Shown here: positions 1 through 8,490 of the stretch, one piece after another
Layout of the letters: each line of letters opens with the position of its first letter
Position numbering within the stretch: the stretch's first letter is position 1
DNA from: Marivivens donghaensis
Lineage (GTDB): Bacteria > Pseudomonadota > Alphaproteobacteria > Rhodobacterales > Rhodobacteraceae
Direction of reading: 5' to 3'
Assembly (NCBI RefSeq): GCF_023541015.1
Contig: NZ_JALNPR010000003.1
Coordinates: 124,001-188,000, forward strand
DNA length: 64,000 nt
Position numbers and translations under genes: made by a program
The notes under the pieces: generated by a model
What the model was told of the DNA's origin: nothing
The model's input: the letters and a program-made list of their open reading frames with translations, nothing else
Databases searched by the model: none

Positions 1-835
1 ACGCTGCAATACCATCGTCCGTCGCGGCGCTCTCAATCAGTCGAAGCGCGGTGGTGCCCACGGGAATAACCCGTCCGCCCGCAGCTTTGGTCGCGTTGAT
101 CTCTTCGGCTGCTTGCGCCGTCACGATCCCGCGCTCTGCATGCATCTTATGGTCGCGAATGTCATCGACTTTGACGGGGAGGAAGGTCCCTGCCCCGACG
201 TGTAGGGTCACATAGGTAAACTCGACCCCTTTGGCCCTCAGCTGCTCCAAAAGCCCGTCGTCAAAATGCAACGACGCCGTTGGGGCAGCGACCGCGCCAG
301 TATTCCGCGCCCAGACGGTTTGGTAGTCTTCTTTGTCCTGATCGTCAGGTGCCCGAAGTGCGGCGATATAGGGCGGCAATGGCATCGCGCCTGCATTGGC
401 CAAGGCATCGTCGAAATCATCGCCCGTGAGATTGAACCGAACACGCGCTTGTCCATCCTCGCGATCGACAACTGTGGCCGTCAGGCGGTCAGAGAACACA
501 ATCTCTTCGCCATCTTTAACCTTTTTCAGCGGTTTGATTAACGCGCCCCATGTTCCGTCAGCCTTTGGCTCGAGCAGGGTCACTTCGACCTGTGCAGACA
601 CTGGGCCTTGGGCACTGTCGCGGTGCCGCAGGCCAGAGAGCCGCGCAGGGATCACGCGGGTATCGTTTAGCACCAAACGGTCGCCTGCCTTTAAAAGGTC
701 GACGAGGTCGGTCACACGTAGATCGCTGATCTCGCGTCCCTTAGCCACCAACAGCCGTGCAGACGACCGAGGCTTTGCAGGGCGCGTGGCAATCAGGCTT
801 TCGGGCAGGTCAAAATCAAAATCGCTTAGCTTCAC
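1..835 (-). CDS. queA: S-adenosylmethionine:tRNA ribosyltransferase-isomerase, C-terminus cut by window start
   Basis: QueA transfers and rearranges the ribosyl part of SAM onto 7-aminomethyl-deazaguanine in tRNA, making epoxyqueuosine at the wobble position of Asp, Asn, His and Tyr tRNAs. About 278 codons are visible of a family length near 350, so the C-terminus lies outside the window. The start is a GTG at 835 (protein begins [19 protein letters not shown]), preceded by AGGA about 9 nt upstream. The typical N-terminal run [12 protein letters not shown] and the GTFLPV and HKMHAE segments are present. It begins 12 bp after the stop of the AsmA-like gene on the same strand, so the two are probably co-transcribed. 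Identification is by motif recognition and is firm. Confidence 0.95.
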   Translation of the reverse strand, partial: MKLSDFDFDLPESLIATRPAKPRSSARLLVAKGREISDLRVTDLVDLLKAGDRLVLNDTRVIPARLSGLRHRDSAQGPVSAQVEVTLLEPKADGTWGALIKPLKKVKDGEEIVFSDRLTATVVDREDGQARVRFNLTGDDFDDALANAGAMPLPPYIAALRAPDDQDKEDYQTVWARNTGAVAAPTASLHFDDGLLEQLRAKGVEFTYVTLHVGAGTFLPVKVDDIRDHKMHAERGIVTAQAAEEINATKAAGGRVIPVGTTALRLIESAATDDGIAA

Positions 836-847
836 AGTGCGTAGGTC

Positions 848-3800
848 CTATTGGCTCACTTGGGGCGGTGGTCGACGGAATATATTGCGGAACATCCCCG
901 GTGTTAGGGCTGACAGTGGATTCACCGAAATCCGTTGCGCCCCTTTAGTCCCCCGCAGCGTATAATTGAAGCCAAAGAGACCCTCACCCGGTCGGGTCAG
1001 CACCGAACCTATGCCGTTGAGAAGGTAAACAGGGGAAATCACACCCTGAAAATCCATCTCGGTACGAGCAATGTAATAAGTGCCATCGAGCGAAATTCCC
1101 AAACCTGGGCCAACCGCGCTCGATTCCGTGACGATGATCTGATCAGGCGTCAGTCTGAACGTCGCATCCACATCGGCAAAGGTGAGCCCCTGCCCGTTCA
1201 TCTGCTGCAACAGACCAACAACGCTGATCGCATCAAGCAAGGCAGCGAGCGTCGGCGCCTGACGCACCTGAAGGTTCTTAATCGTTAGAACACCGTCATA
1301 GGTGCCCTCTGCGCCCGTTGGGGTCAGGATCATCTCGAGCGCGTCGCCGTTGGCATTGTCGAGCAACCCCATAGCCTGCGCAACGACGCCGCCATTGTCC
1401 GCCAAAATCCGCACAGCAGGGCCATTCGCCGTCGTCTCTAACCGTCCCCGCACAGGCGCGATGTCATTCAGGGTGCCCGTAAAATTCCCATGGAACCCAC
1501 CCTCGTCCGAGAATTCGCCGCGGAAGTTGCTCAGGTAAATGCCATCGCTGATCGTCAAACGATCCAATTGAGCCATGAGCGCCCCCGCGTTTGCCCCGCC
1601 AGAGGTCTTCGCACCTCGTAAATCAAAACGACCATTGGTGACTTGGGTATCTGGCGCACGACCTGCACCGCGTCCGATAAGCTCCACCGCCCCGTCAAAC
1701 CAGTTCCCGATTGTGACCTCGCCAAAATCGGCCCGTTCCATCGTGCCATCTGCATTCAGCGTCAGTGCTCCATCCGCACTAAAGCCATTCCCACGAATAC
1801 GCAGCGCGTCGATCTGCGGCGGATTGGACAGTCGGCCCGATATTGAAAACTCGCCCGATTGACCTGCAGGCTTCACCCAACCGACAGAGGGCAATGATAC
1901 TTCCGCCCCGACCATCTGCGAGGATAGCGAAAACGCAGGCGGAGTATCCCGTTCCAAGTCGATCCGAAGATCGGCCATTGTAGAACCGCGCACCGTATTT
2001 GCGGGGAGGTTGATGTTGAACTGAGACAAGAATGTCGGCGAAACTTCGACCTGACCGATCACAGTGCTGGCCTTTGGCGCATCACGTCCTAACGCTTGGC
2101 TCCATTCCACGGTCAGAGGCACCTGTCCGACCTGCGCGTTGCCCGACACTGTGATGCCCGCGTTGTTCACATCGACATTGGCCTGAGCCGCCATGAGCCG
2201 CTGCCCCGGGACCAGCGTATCCGAGCGCAGGTTCCGCAATGTGTAGTCGGACTGAAACCGTAGGCTGTTCGGTGGCATTGGATTGATCAGCGGCACGACA
2301 AGCTCTGTCACACCAACCGCGCGCGCATCGGCCAAAGTCACGGGCTGACCCGCTTTGGTCAAAAATTCAAACGGCGGCTGGTCCAAGAATGACAGCGCAG
2401 CGGTCAGCGTGCTATCAGTACGGATCGTGAAGTGGCCGTCGTTACCTTTGATCCGCACGTCATCGATTTGCATCACTGTGCCCGACAGATCTATCGATCC
2501 TCCTTGCGGCGGTGTCGTGGTCCCTTGATCGAGCATGATCGCCAAACGATTATCCGCGATCGAGACAAAGCCCGCAGCATCGTCAATATAGGGGAGTTTC
2601 GGTGTCGGCCTGAAACGGGCGCTATCAAAGCTCGCCGTCGTTGCGACGACAGGCGGCTGGTCGGCCTCTACCCGCAAACCGACAGTCGCATCACGTATCC
2701 AGCCGTCCGTGAGGTTTTCCGCAAACCAACGACGGGTGTCTGGTTTAACTTGCTCAGGCCAAAGTGGCATGAAATCAGGGATATTAAGCGCCGCCGCCGA
2801 GGCATCAACCGCCACGCCCCAGCCTTTGGAGTCCGCTGTGATACGGCCACGGGCATGAATGTCTTGATCCGACAGGCGCAGGTCGACAGACCCGATATCG
2901 ATGGCAAATGGCGAAAGCGTCATCCGCATCACCGCAGAGGCCGCGTCAATCGTTTGCGGCTCGTCAAACATGCCATCTGGGTTCAGGGCGATATCGCGCA
3001 GGCTGAACTGGCCTTCGAACGACTCTGGCCATCCCCCTTCGTTCCAATTGCGCAAGAACGCTTGGCCAGAGGCGGACATGGTGCCCCACTCTGTATCCAG
3101 TTCCGCACGATCAAACGACACCCGACCCTGTAGCGGCAAATACGACAAATACGCCCGCGCATAGCGCAACGGGATCGGACGGGCTTCGGGTGTTGGCTGG
3201 ATCAAACCGTCGGTGAGTTCGAGCGAGGCATAGACTGGCCCCAACCCACCTTCATCATCAATGCTGGCCCGAAGAGAGGCGCTCACAGGTGCATCAAGCA
3301 CCGACAACCATCCCAAGGCTGGCGTCTGCACGGCAAGGTCGCGGGCGATACCATTCCGGACCGTAAACCCCATGCTGGCCGCACGGCGATTGTTCGGACT
3401 GTCAAAGAATAGCGAAACATCCGTTACAAAAGGACGCCCCGACAAAAGCGAGAACGCACCCCGCAACGAGGTCACGCCACTGGTTAGATCCAAGGTCACA
3501 ACGCCGCCATCGACCGTCCAGCTTTGGTTTGCGCGGGCATCTGAATAGTTGACGATCAATCCCTCTGCCCGCACCAGTTCCAGCGCTTCGAGAGCAGGCC
3601 CCGCAAGAACAGCGTCAATATCATCCAGCAATTCGACAAAGTTGTCCGCCTGTCCGACGGCCGCGCCATTTGTCTCGAACGACAGGGCGACGGAACCATC
3701 TGCAGCCCGCAGGAACCCGACCTGTGCGCCTGAAACAATCACTTCTTGGACGAGGACTTCACGGCGAAACAGCAAACCTCGCGGGGAAATCAGCGCATCA

Positions 3801-4126
3801 ACGGCAGGCAAACGTGCGAGCGTCACATCGTCCGCATCACGCAATACCGCATTGGACAGCCGCGCACGCAAGTGGAGGTCGCGCCCAATGTTCAAACGAA
3901 TTTCGCCGAACTCCAGCGACCCACCGTTGAGCATCTGCGTCGCGCTGGCCTCTAGCCGCGCCTGCAACCAGAGAGGCGCACGAACATCACGGTCGATCAG
4001 CAGGACGCCAGCCACGATGGCAAAGACCACTGGCACCGCCAAAAGGATCGCAAGCCCGCGCACGACAGAGCGCCAAACCGGCTTCACCTTTGGTTTGGTG
4101 GACGTGTTTTCCCCTGCCTCAGACAT
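848..4126 (-). CDS. AsmA-like / DUF3971 envelope protein, 1092 aa
   Basis: A very large protein with one N-terminal membrane segment (about residues 20-42, hydrophobic LAILLAVPVVFAIVAGVLL) followed by a long region rich in beta-strand repeats, as in the AsmA/YhdP/TamB-like superfamily. Family knowledge places such proteins in the periplasm bridging inner and outer membranes, with a role in lipid transport or outer-membrane homeostasis. The C-terminal part (PLSALTPGMFRNIFR) resembles the AsmA_2/DUF3971 tail seen in alphaproteobacteria. I chose the ATG at 4126 (MSEAGENT) because it leaves a short basic leader before the membrane segment. An in-frame ATG at 4183 would add 19 residues of unlikely composition. 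The gene is divergent from bcp. Exact function is inferred from family only. Confidence 0.8.
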   Translation of the reverse strand: MSEAGENTSTKPKVKPVWRSVVRGLAILLAVPVVFAIVAGVLLIDRDVRAPLWLQARLEASATQMLNGGSLEFGEIRLNIGRDLHLRARLSNAVLRDADDVTLARLPAVDALISPRGLLFRREVLVQEVIVSGAQVGFLRAADGSVALSFETNGAAVGQADNFVELLDDIDAVLAGPALEALELVRAEGLIVNYSDARANQSWTVDGGVVTLDLTSGVTSLRGAFSLLSGRPFVTDVSLFFDSPNNRRAASMGFTVRNGIARDLAVQTPALGWLSVLDAPVSASLRASIDDEGGLGPVYASLELTDGLIQPTPEARPIPLRYARAYLSYLPLQGRVSFDRAELDTEWGTMSASGQAFLRNWNEGGWPESFEGQFSLRDIALNPDGMFDEPQTIDAASAVMRMTLSPFAIDIGSVDLRLSDQDIHARGRITADSKGWGVAVDASAAALNIPDFMPLWPEQVKPDTRRWFAENLTDGWIRDATVGLRVEADQPPVVATTASFDSARFRPTPKLPYIDDAAGFVSIADNRLAIMLDQGTTTPPQGGSIDLSGTVMQIDDVRIKGNDGHFTIRTDSTLTAALSFLDQPPFEFLTKAGQPVTLADARAVGVTELVVPLINPMPPNSLRFQSDYTLRNLRSDTLVPGQRLMAAQANVDVNNAGITVSGNAQVGQVPLTVEWSQALGRDAPKASTVIGQVEVSPTFLSQFNINLPANTVRGSTMADLRIDLERDTPPAFSLSSQMVGAEVSLPSVGWVKPAGQSGEFSISGRLSNPPQIDALRIRGNGFSADGALTLNADGTMERADFGEVTIGNWFDGAVELIGRGAGRAPDTQVTNGRFDLRGAKTSGGANAGALMAQLDRLTISDGIYLSNFRGEFSDEGGFHGNFTGTLNDIAPVRGRLETTANGPAVRILADNGGVVAQAMGLLDNANGDALEMILTPTGAEGTYDGVLTIKNLQVRQAPTLAALLDAISVVGLLQQMNGQGLTFADVDATFRLTPDQIIVTESSAVGPGLGISLDGTYYIARTEMDFQGVISPVYLLNGIGSVLTRPGEGLFGFNYTLRGTKGAQRISVNPLSALTPGMFRNIFRRPPPQVSQ

Positions 4127-4220
4127 CCTTGGCCGATGGCCCCTTTTATTTGTGGTGTTCTGCTCTAGAACACAGATTGCCACGCGCTGCAGCGCTTTTC
4201 AAAACCAATCGGAGGATAAA

Positions 4221-4694
4221 ATGAGCCAATCGCGCCCCGACATCGGTGATATTGCCCCTGACGTAACCTTGCCCCGCGATGGCGGCAATAGCGTCAGCCT
4301 GTCAGACTTTCACGGAAAACCCGTTGTCCTCTATTTCTATCCCAAGGATGACACGCCCGGTTGCACAAAAGAAGCCATCGGCTTTACCGAGATGGTCGAT
4401 GCCTTTGACGCTGCTGGCGCAGTTATCCTTGGCGTCTCCAAAGACACTGTCGCAAAACATGAAAAGTTCAGCGCCAAACACGGGCTGAAAATCGCGCTCC
4501 TGTCCGATGCAGAAGGCGATGTGTGCGAACGCTACGGCGTCTGGGTTGAAAAGAACATGTATGGCAAGACCTACATGGGCATCGAACGCGCAACGTTCCT
4601 AATCGGTGCGGATGGCAAAATTGCGCGCGTCTGGAACAAGGTTAAAGTTGCGGGCCACGTCGAAGAAGTCCTCGAGGCTGTTAAGGCGCTCTGA
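4221..4694 (+). CDS. bcp: Thiol peroxidase of the Bcp/PrxQ family, 157 aa
   Basis: A peroxiredoxin that reduces hydrogen and organic peroxides using an active-site cysteine, acting in the cytoplasm. The AhpC/TSA thioredoxin fold is clear: YFYPKDDTPGCTKEA carries the peroxidatic cysteine. The resolving cysteine that many Bcp proteins have five residues later is absent (the sequence is CTKEAI). A second Cys lies further on in GDVCERYGVW and could resolve, or the enzyme could be of the 1-Cys type. The start ATG at 4221 has GGAGG about 5 nt upstream. The much longer open frame upstream of it is antisense to the AsmA-like gene and is not coding. The gene is divergent from that gene and precedes the DUF455 gene. 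Confidence 0.95.
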   Translation: MSQSRPDIGDIAPDVTLPRDGGNSVSLSDFHGKPVVLYFYPKDDTPGCTKEAIGFTEMVDAFDAAGAVILGVSKDTVAKHEKFSAKHGLKIALLSDAEGDVCERYGVWVEKNMYGKTYMGIERATFLIGADGKIARVWNKVKVAGHVEEVLEAVKAL

Positions 4695-4702
4695 CAGAGC
4701 GA

Positions 4703-4746
4703 CCTCTGCCCTTGACCTCTTGGGCAGAGGAAGGCACCTCTGCCCC
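4703..4746 (+). promoter_or_regulatory. Three-copy 9-mer able to form two exclusive hairpins ahead of DUF455 gene
   Basis: CCTCTGCCC occurs at 4703-4711, its perfect reverse complement at 4722-4730, and a second forward copy at 4737-4745. The middle copy can pair with either neighbour (loops of 10 or 6 nt), so only one stem can exist at a time. Neither stem is followed by a T-run, which argues against a plain intrinsic terminator. The element lies between bcp and the DUF455 start at 4770. A leader RNA switch or a processing site is an inference. Confidence 0.5.
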
Positions 4747-4769
4747 ATAATTGAGAGACAAGGTGACCG

Positions 4770-5609
4770 ATGAAACCACTTGCGCAGATGGCTTGCGACG
4801 TTCTGACCACAGCAGATGGTAATGAAAAAACGGCACTGTCGCGCCGCTATGCTGCGGAGTGGTTTGAGGCCCGCGCAAAGGGTCTAACGCCCGAGATTGG
4901 CACGGCCTCTCCGCCCCTGCGGCCCGCTCGCCCCGAAAAGCCTGACCTGCTGGATCCACGCGACGTGCCGCGCCGTAAACCTGGTTCGCCCGAAGGTCGT
5001 ATCGCGATGCTTCATGCGGTGGCCCACATCGAACTGAACGCCGTTGACCTGCATTGGGACATCATCGCGCGGTTCACCGATACCAAAATGCCGATTGGTT
5101 TCTATGACGACTGGGTAAAGTCCGCGGACGAAGAATCCAAACATTTCAATCTGATCTGCGACCGCCTTCACGCAGAAGGTAGCTACTACGGTGCCTGTCC
5201 TGCGCACGCTGGCATGTGGCAATCCGCCGAAGAAACGGCTGACGACCTGATGGGGCGGTTGGCGGTCGTTCCAATGGTGCTTGAGGCGCGTGGTTTGGAT
5301 GTGACCCCCGGCATGATAGGACTGTTCAAACAGGCCAAAGACCACGCGACCGTTGAGGCGTTAAACATTATCTACGCCGAAGAAGTCCATCACGTGGCCT
5401 ATGGATCAAAGTGGTTTCACTTCCTTTGCGGTCGTCACGACCTCGACCCAAAGGTTGCGTTCCACGCCTTGGTTCAGCGATATTTTCACGGCGCCCTGAA
5501 GCCCCCGTTCAACGAAGAAAAACGGGCCGAGGCTGGACTGCCGCCCGACTTCTATTGGCCACTTGCCGACGAAACACCCGATCGCACCGCTCGCGCATCG
5601 GGAATTTAG
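4770..5609 (+). CDS. DUF455 family ferritin-like protein, 279 aa
   Basis: Matches the DUF455 group of ferritin-like proteins, whose biochemical role is not established. A four-helix di-metal site is visible: HAVAHIELNAVDLHWD, DEESKHFNLI (ExxH), VLEARGLD and IYAEEVHHVAYG (ExxH) provide the alternating Glu and ExxH ligands typical of diiron proteins. The first 75 residues are Pro/Arg-rich and less ordered. The start ATG at 4770 has AAGGTG upstream. The leader contains the three-copy hairpin element at 4703-4746. Diiron oxidase, hydroxylase or metal-storage activity is possible; the ligand pattern is seen, the activity is inferred. Confidence 0.85.
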   Translation: MKPLAQMACDVLTTADGNEKTALSRRYAAEWFEARAKGLTPEIGTASPPLRPARPEKPDLLDPRDVPRRKPGSPEGRIAMLHAVAHIELNAVDLHWDIIARFTDTKMPIGFYDDWVKSADEESKHFNLICDRLHAEGSYYGACPAHAGMWQSAEETADDLMGRLAVVPMVLEARGLDVTPGMIGLFKQAKDHATVEALNIIYAEEVHHVAYGSKWFHFLCGRHDLDPKVAFHALVQRYFHGALKPPFNEEKRAEAGLPPDFYWPLADETPDRTARASGI

Positions 5610-5761
5610 GCAAAAAACCGCGCACAACCCCATGTTACCGCGTCAATTTGTGCAAAATTGCGTAAAAGCGTTGCGCCACTATCCCCTGCCCGCTAACACC
5701 GTCCGCATGGATAGGTTGGGACCCTGTCTGTATGGGTTGGGACAGAACAAGGACGACGATC

Positions 5762-7075
5762 TTGCGCTCTCGAATGATGGCCAGATTGCACGCAGCGCTT
5801 GAAAAGCGTTTTCCAGAACGGCGGCTGTTTTTACGCTCTGACACCGAAACGCGGTTCATCCGCCTTCGCTCAGAGATGCAGCTTTTCGTTTGGACCGCTG
5901 GCGCAATGGTGCTCGCTTGGACGATTATCGCTACTGCAATCGTAATGATGGACAGCATTGGCGCGGGGAACTTCCGCGATCAGGCTCGTCGCGATCAGAT
6001 CGAATACGAAACCCGCCTGCAGGCACTTGTGACCGAACGCGACCGCCGCGCCGAAGAGGCCGCAGCAGCACAAGCACGGTTTAGCTCTGCCCTCGCGCAG
6101 ATTTCGGTGATGCAGACAGAGCTGTTGAGCTCTGAGGACCGCCGCCGCGAATTGGAAACAGGCATTGAGGTGATCCAATCCACCCTGCGCCGCACCATGA
6201 ACCAGCGTCAGGACCTGTCGCAGCGTATCGCCGCACTGGAAGCGGCTGTTCAAAACGGCACTTCGGTCGCTGGCGCAACGGGTGGCGTCTCGAACGAAGC
6301 GCTCGACCTTCTGGCATCGGCATTGGCTGACACCGCGGCTGAGCGTGACCAGATTGAAGCGGACGCACAGAGCGCAATCGACCGTGCCGCTGAGTTGGAA
6401 CTGGACCTGCGCCTCATGGAAGAGCGCAACGACGAGATTTTCCGCCAACTTGAAGAAGCGATGCTGGTGTCTGTTGAGCCACTGGACAATATGTTCCGTG
6501 CCGCTGGCCTGAACACCGATACGCTGCTCGATCAAGTACGTCGCGGGTATTCAGGCACAGGTGGCCCGCTCACCCCGCTGCAATTCTCGACCAATGGCGG
6601 CGAAGCGGACCCTGACACGGCGCGTGCAAACGAACTGCTGTCGTCGATGGACCGCATCAACCTCTATCGTATTGCCGCAGAGCGTGCGCCGTTCTCTATG
6701 CCGGTGCGGGATAACTTCCGCTTTACCTCGGGCTACGGGATGCGCTGGGGCCGTATGCACTATGGCACTGATTTTGCTGGTCCTGTTGGCACTCCGATCT
6801 ACGCAACCGCTGACGGTGTGATCACTCATGCGGGTTGGTCGTCGGGTTACGGGCGCCTAGTTAAAATCCAACATGAGTTCGGTATCGAGACACGTTACGG
6901 TCACTTGAACGCGATCCGCGTCCAAGAAGGTCAAAGAGTCTCGCGCGGGGACCGTATTGGTGATATGGGGAACTCCGGACGTTCAACCGGACCTCACCTG
7001 CACTACGAGGTTCGCGTCGGCGGCGAAGCAATCAATCCGATGATCTACATAAGAGCTGGACAAGATGTTTTCTAA
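5762..7075 (+). CDS. Membrane-anchored M23 (LytM) endopeptidase with coiled coil, DUF5930 type, 437 aa
   Basis: A peptidoglycan DD-endopeptidase predicted to cut cross-links in the periplasm. Order of parts: short basic N-terminus, one membrane segment (VWTAGAMVLAWTIIATAIVMM), a long Ala/Glu/Arg-rich coiled coil (about residues 85-230), and a C-terminal LytM domain. The zinc and catalytic residues are intact: MHYGTDF, YGHL and GPHLHYEV. The start is probably the TTG at 5762, with AAGGA 8 nt upstream, giving a protein beginning MRSRMMARLHAALEK. ATGs at 5732 (no ribosome site) and 5774 are alternatives. Its last 11 bases overlap the bactofilin start, so the two are translationally coupled. Similar peptidase-bactofilin pairs set cell shape in other bacteria. 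Confidence 0.88.
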   Translation: MRSRMMARLHAALEKRFPERRLFLRSDTETRFIRLRSEMQLFVWTAGAMVLAWTIIATAIVMMDSIGAGNFRDQARRDQIEYETRLQALVTERDRRAEEAAAAQARFSSALAQISVMQTELLSSEDRRRELETGIEVIQSTLRRTMNQRQDLSQRIAALEAAVQNGTSVAGATGGVSNEALDLLASALADTAAERDQIEADAQSAIDRAAELELDLRLMEERNDEIFRQLEEAMLVSVEPLDNMFRAAGLNTDTLLDQVRRGYSGTGGPLTPLQFSTNGGEADPDTARANELLSSMDRINLYRIAAERAPFSMPVRDNFRFTSGYGMRWGRMHYGTDFAGPVGTPIYATADGVITHAGWSSGYGRLVKIQHEFGIETRYGHLNAIRVQEGQRVSRGDRIGDMGNSGRSTGPHLHYEVRVGGEAINPMIYIRAGQDVF

Positions 7076-7562
7076 GAGCAAAATCAACGAACCGGGTCCG
7101 AAAGCGACCGAAACCGCAGCACAAACTTCGGTGCCTGCGCCGGCTTCTGCGCCAAAGATGGACATGCCTGTTTCCAAGCCCAAAGCACCGGCTTCGATTC
7201 TGTCGTCTGACCTGCATGTTAAGGGCAACCTGAAAACCACTGGCGACATCCAAGTCGAAGGTCAGGTTGACGGCGATATCCGTGCGCACCTTCTGACCGT
7301 TGGCGAAACCGCAACCATCCGTGGTGAAGTTGTTGCTGACGACGTAGTTATCAACGGCCGCGTGATCGGTCGTGTTCGTGGCCTCAAAGTGCGCCTGACA
7401 TCGTCGGCACGCGTCGAAGGCGACATCATTCACAAGACCATCGCAATTGAATCTGGCGCTCACTTTGAAGGCTCGGTTCAGCGTCAAGACGACCCACTGT
7501 CGACCAGCGGTGCTGCTAAGCCGAAAATGCCGGCTGCTCCGGCTGCCAAAGACGCTGAATAA
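7065..7562 (+). CDS. Bactofilin (polymer-forming cytoskeletal protein), 165 aa
   Basis: Bactofilins self-assemble without nucleotide into filaments made of a right-handed beta-helix and often scaffold cell-wall enzymes. The beta-helix core is clear from about residue 45 to 140, with short hydrophobic repeats such as VEGQVDGDI, VVADDVVINGRVIGRV and ARVEGDIIHKTIAIESGAHFEGSV. Both flanks are Ala/Pro/Lys-rich and probably disordered, as usual for the family. The ATG at 7065 lies inside the end of the upstream M23 peptidase gene (11-bp overlap). A strong hairpin follows at 7584-7608. The pair is expected to localise the peptidase to a membrane site; this role is inferred. Confidence 0.95.
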   Translation: MFSKSKINEPGPKATETAAQTSVPAPASAPKMDMPVSKPKAPASILSSDLHVKGNLKTTGDIQVEGQVDGDIRAHLLTVGETATIRGEVVADDVVINGRVIGRVRGLKVRLTSSARVEGDIIHKTIAIESGAHFEGSVQRQDDPLSTSGAAKPKMPAAPAAKDAE

Positions 7563-7583
7563 TCAGTCATTACATGGAATGAC

Positions 7584-7608
7584 AAAGGGCGCCCTCGGGC
7601 GCCCTTTT
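7584..7608. terminator. Intrinsic terminator, bidirectional
   Basis: AAAGGGCGCC and its complement flank a short loop and are followed by TTTT on the plus strand and by TTT on the minus strand. It lies between the bactofilin gene (plus) and the DUF2189 gene (minus), which converge here, and can serve both. Confidence 0.85.
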
Positions 7609-7612
7609 GCGT

Positions 7613-8395
7613 CTAGACGGGATCATACAGGACCCGCCGATAGAGATGCCATGTGGCGTGACCCAACACGGGTAGAACCACCATAAGCCCCAGAAACGCA
7701 GGGGCGAGCGCGATTAGACTCAGGATCGCGATCATCGCAGCCCAGACCAGCATCACAAAGAGGTTCGACGCAACGGTCCGAATCGACAACAGCATGGCCG
7801 TGATGAAATCGATCTCTTTTTCGAGGAGGAGCGGCAGGCTAACGACGGTCATCGCAAAGAGCAAAAACGCGAGAACCGCACCGACCACCAGTTCAAGCCC
7901 AATCATCCGCAGACCTTCAGCCGTCAGAAACACATCAAAGCTCGTCATCACGTTGCGCATCGCCGACAGCCCCATCGTCAGCGCAAAGAGCATATGGGCG
8001 AGAAAAGTCCAGAACAGGAAGTAGATCACGATGATCGCGCCCATCCACGGGATTTGACGGGTACGTTCCTGCCAGACCACGCCGAGCACGTCCTTCCAAA
8101 CCAACGGCTGCCCGTTTTCCAGACGCCGAGACACTTCATACAGGCCGACCGCAGCAAAAGGTGCTGCCAGAGGAAAGCCAAGCGAGGTCGCCAGAACCCA
8201 GCTCACGTGCCCTGCCCCCAGTGTAATCAGGCCGAACCCGATCACCACATAGACCGCCGAAAAAAACAGGCCGAACTGCGGTGCGCGGCGGAAATCATAA
8301 ATCCCCGCTTTGAGTGCCGCAAAAATATCAGCCATGCCCAAGGTCCCGATCAACGGGATCTGTGATGGAGGCGGTGTGTCTACAGTTTGCGTCAT
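7613..8395 (-). CDS. DUF2189 family integral membrane protein, 260 aa
   Basis: A conserved alphaproteobacterial inner-membrane protein of unknown function. Six or so hydrophobic segments are visible (for example FFSAVYVVIGFGLITLGAG, GAIIVIYFLFWTFLAHMLFAL, LVVGAVLAFLLFAMTVVSLPLLL, FVMLVWAAMIAILSLIALAPAFLGLMVVLPVLGHATWHLY). The segment ending GHATWHLYR and the early FPLAAPFAAVGLYEVSRRLE are typical of DUF2189. It is a single gene between the bactofilin terminator and prfB. No substrate or partner is suggested by the context. Confidence 0.85.
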   Translation of the reverse strand: MTQTVDTPPPSQIPLIGTLGMADIFAALKAGIYDFRRAPQFGLFFSAVYVVIGFGLITLGAGHVSWVLATSLGFPLAAPFAAVGLYEVSRRLENGQPLVWKDVLGVVWQERTRQIPWMGAIIVIYFLFWTFLAHMLFALTMGLSAMRNVMTSFDVFLTAEGLRMIGLELVVGAVLAFLLFAMTVVSLPLLLEKEIDFITAMLLSIRTVASNLFVMLVWAAMIAILSLIALAPAFLGLMVVLPVLGHATWHLYRRVLYDPV

Positions 8396-8490
8396 TAATG
8401 GTCCTCTCCCCTTGACCTTATTGCAAAGGCTAAGGGGTGAGACGCAAGTCGCAAAGTAGTATTTATGATATGGAATTAAGGGTATAGCCC

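Noticed and set aside
3549-4220. N-terminal extension of bcp by 224 codons
   Set aside because: Extension is antisense to the AsmA-like gene; the Bcp family starts at the ATG at 4221 with a clear ribosome site.
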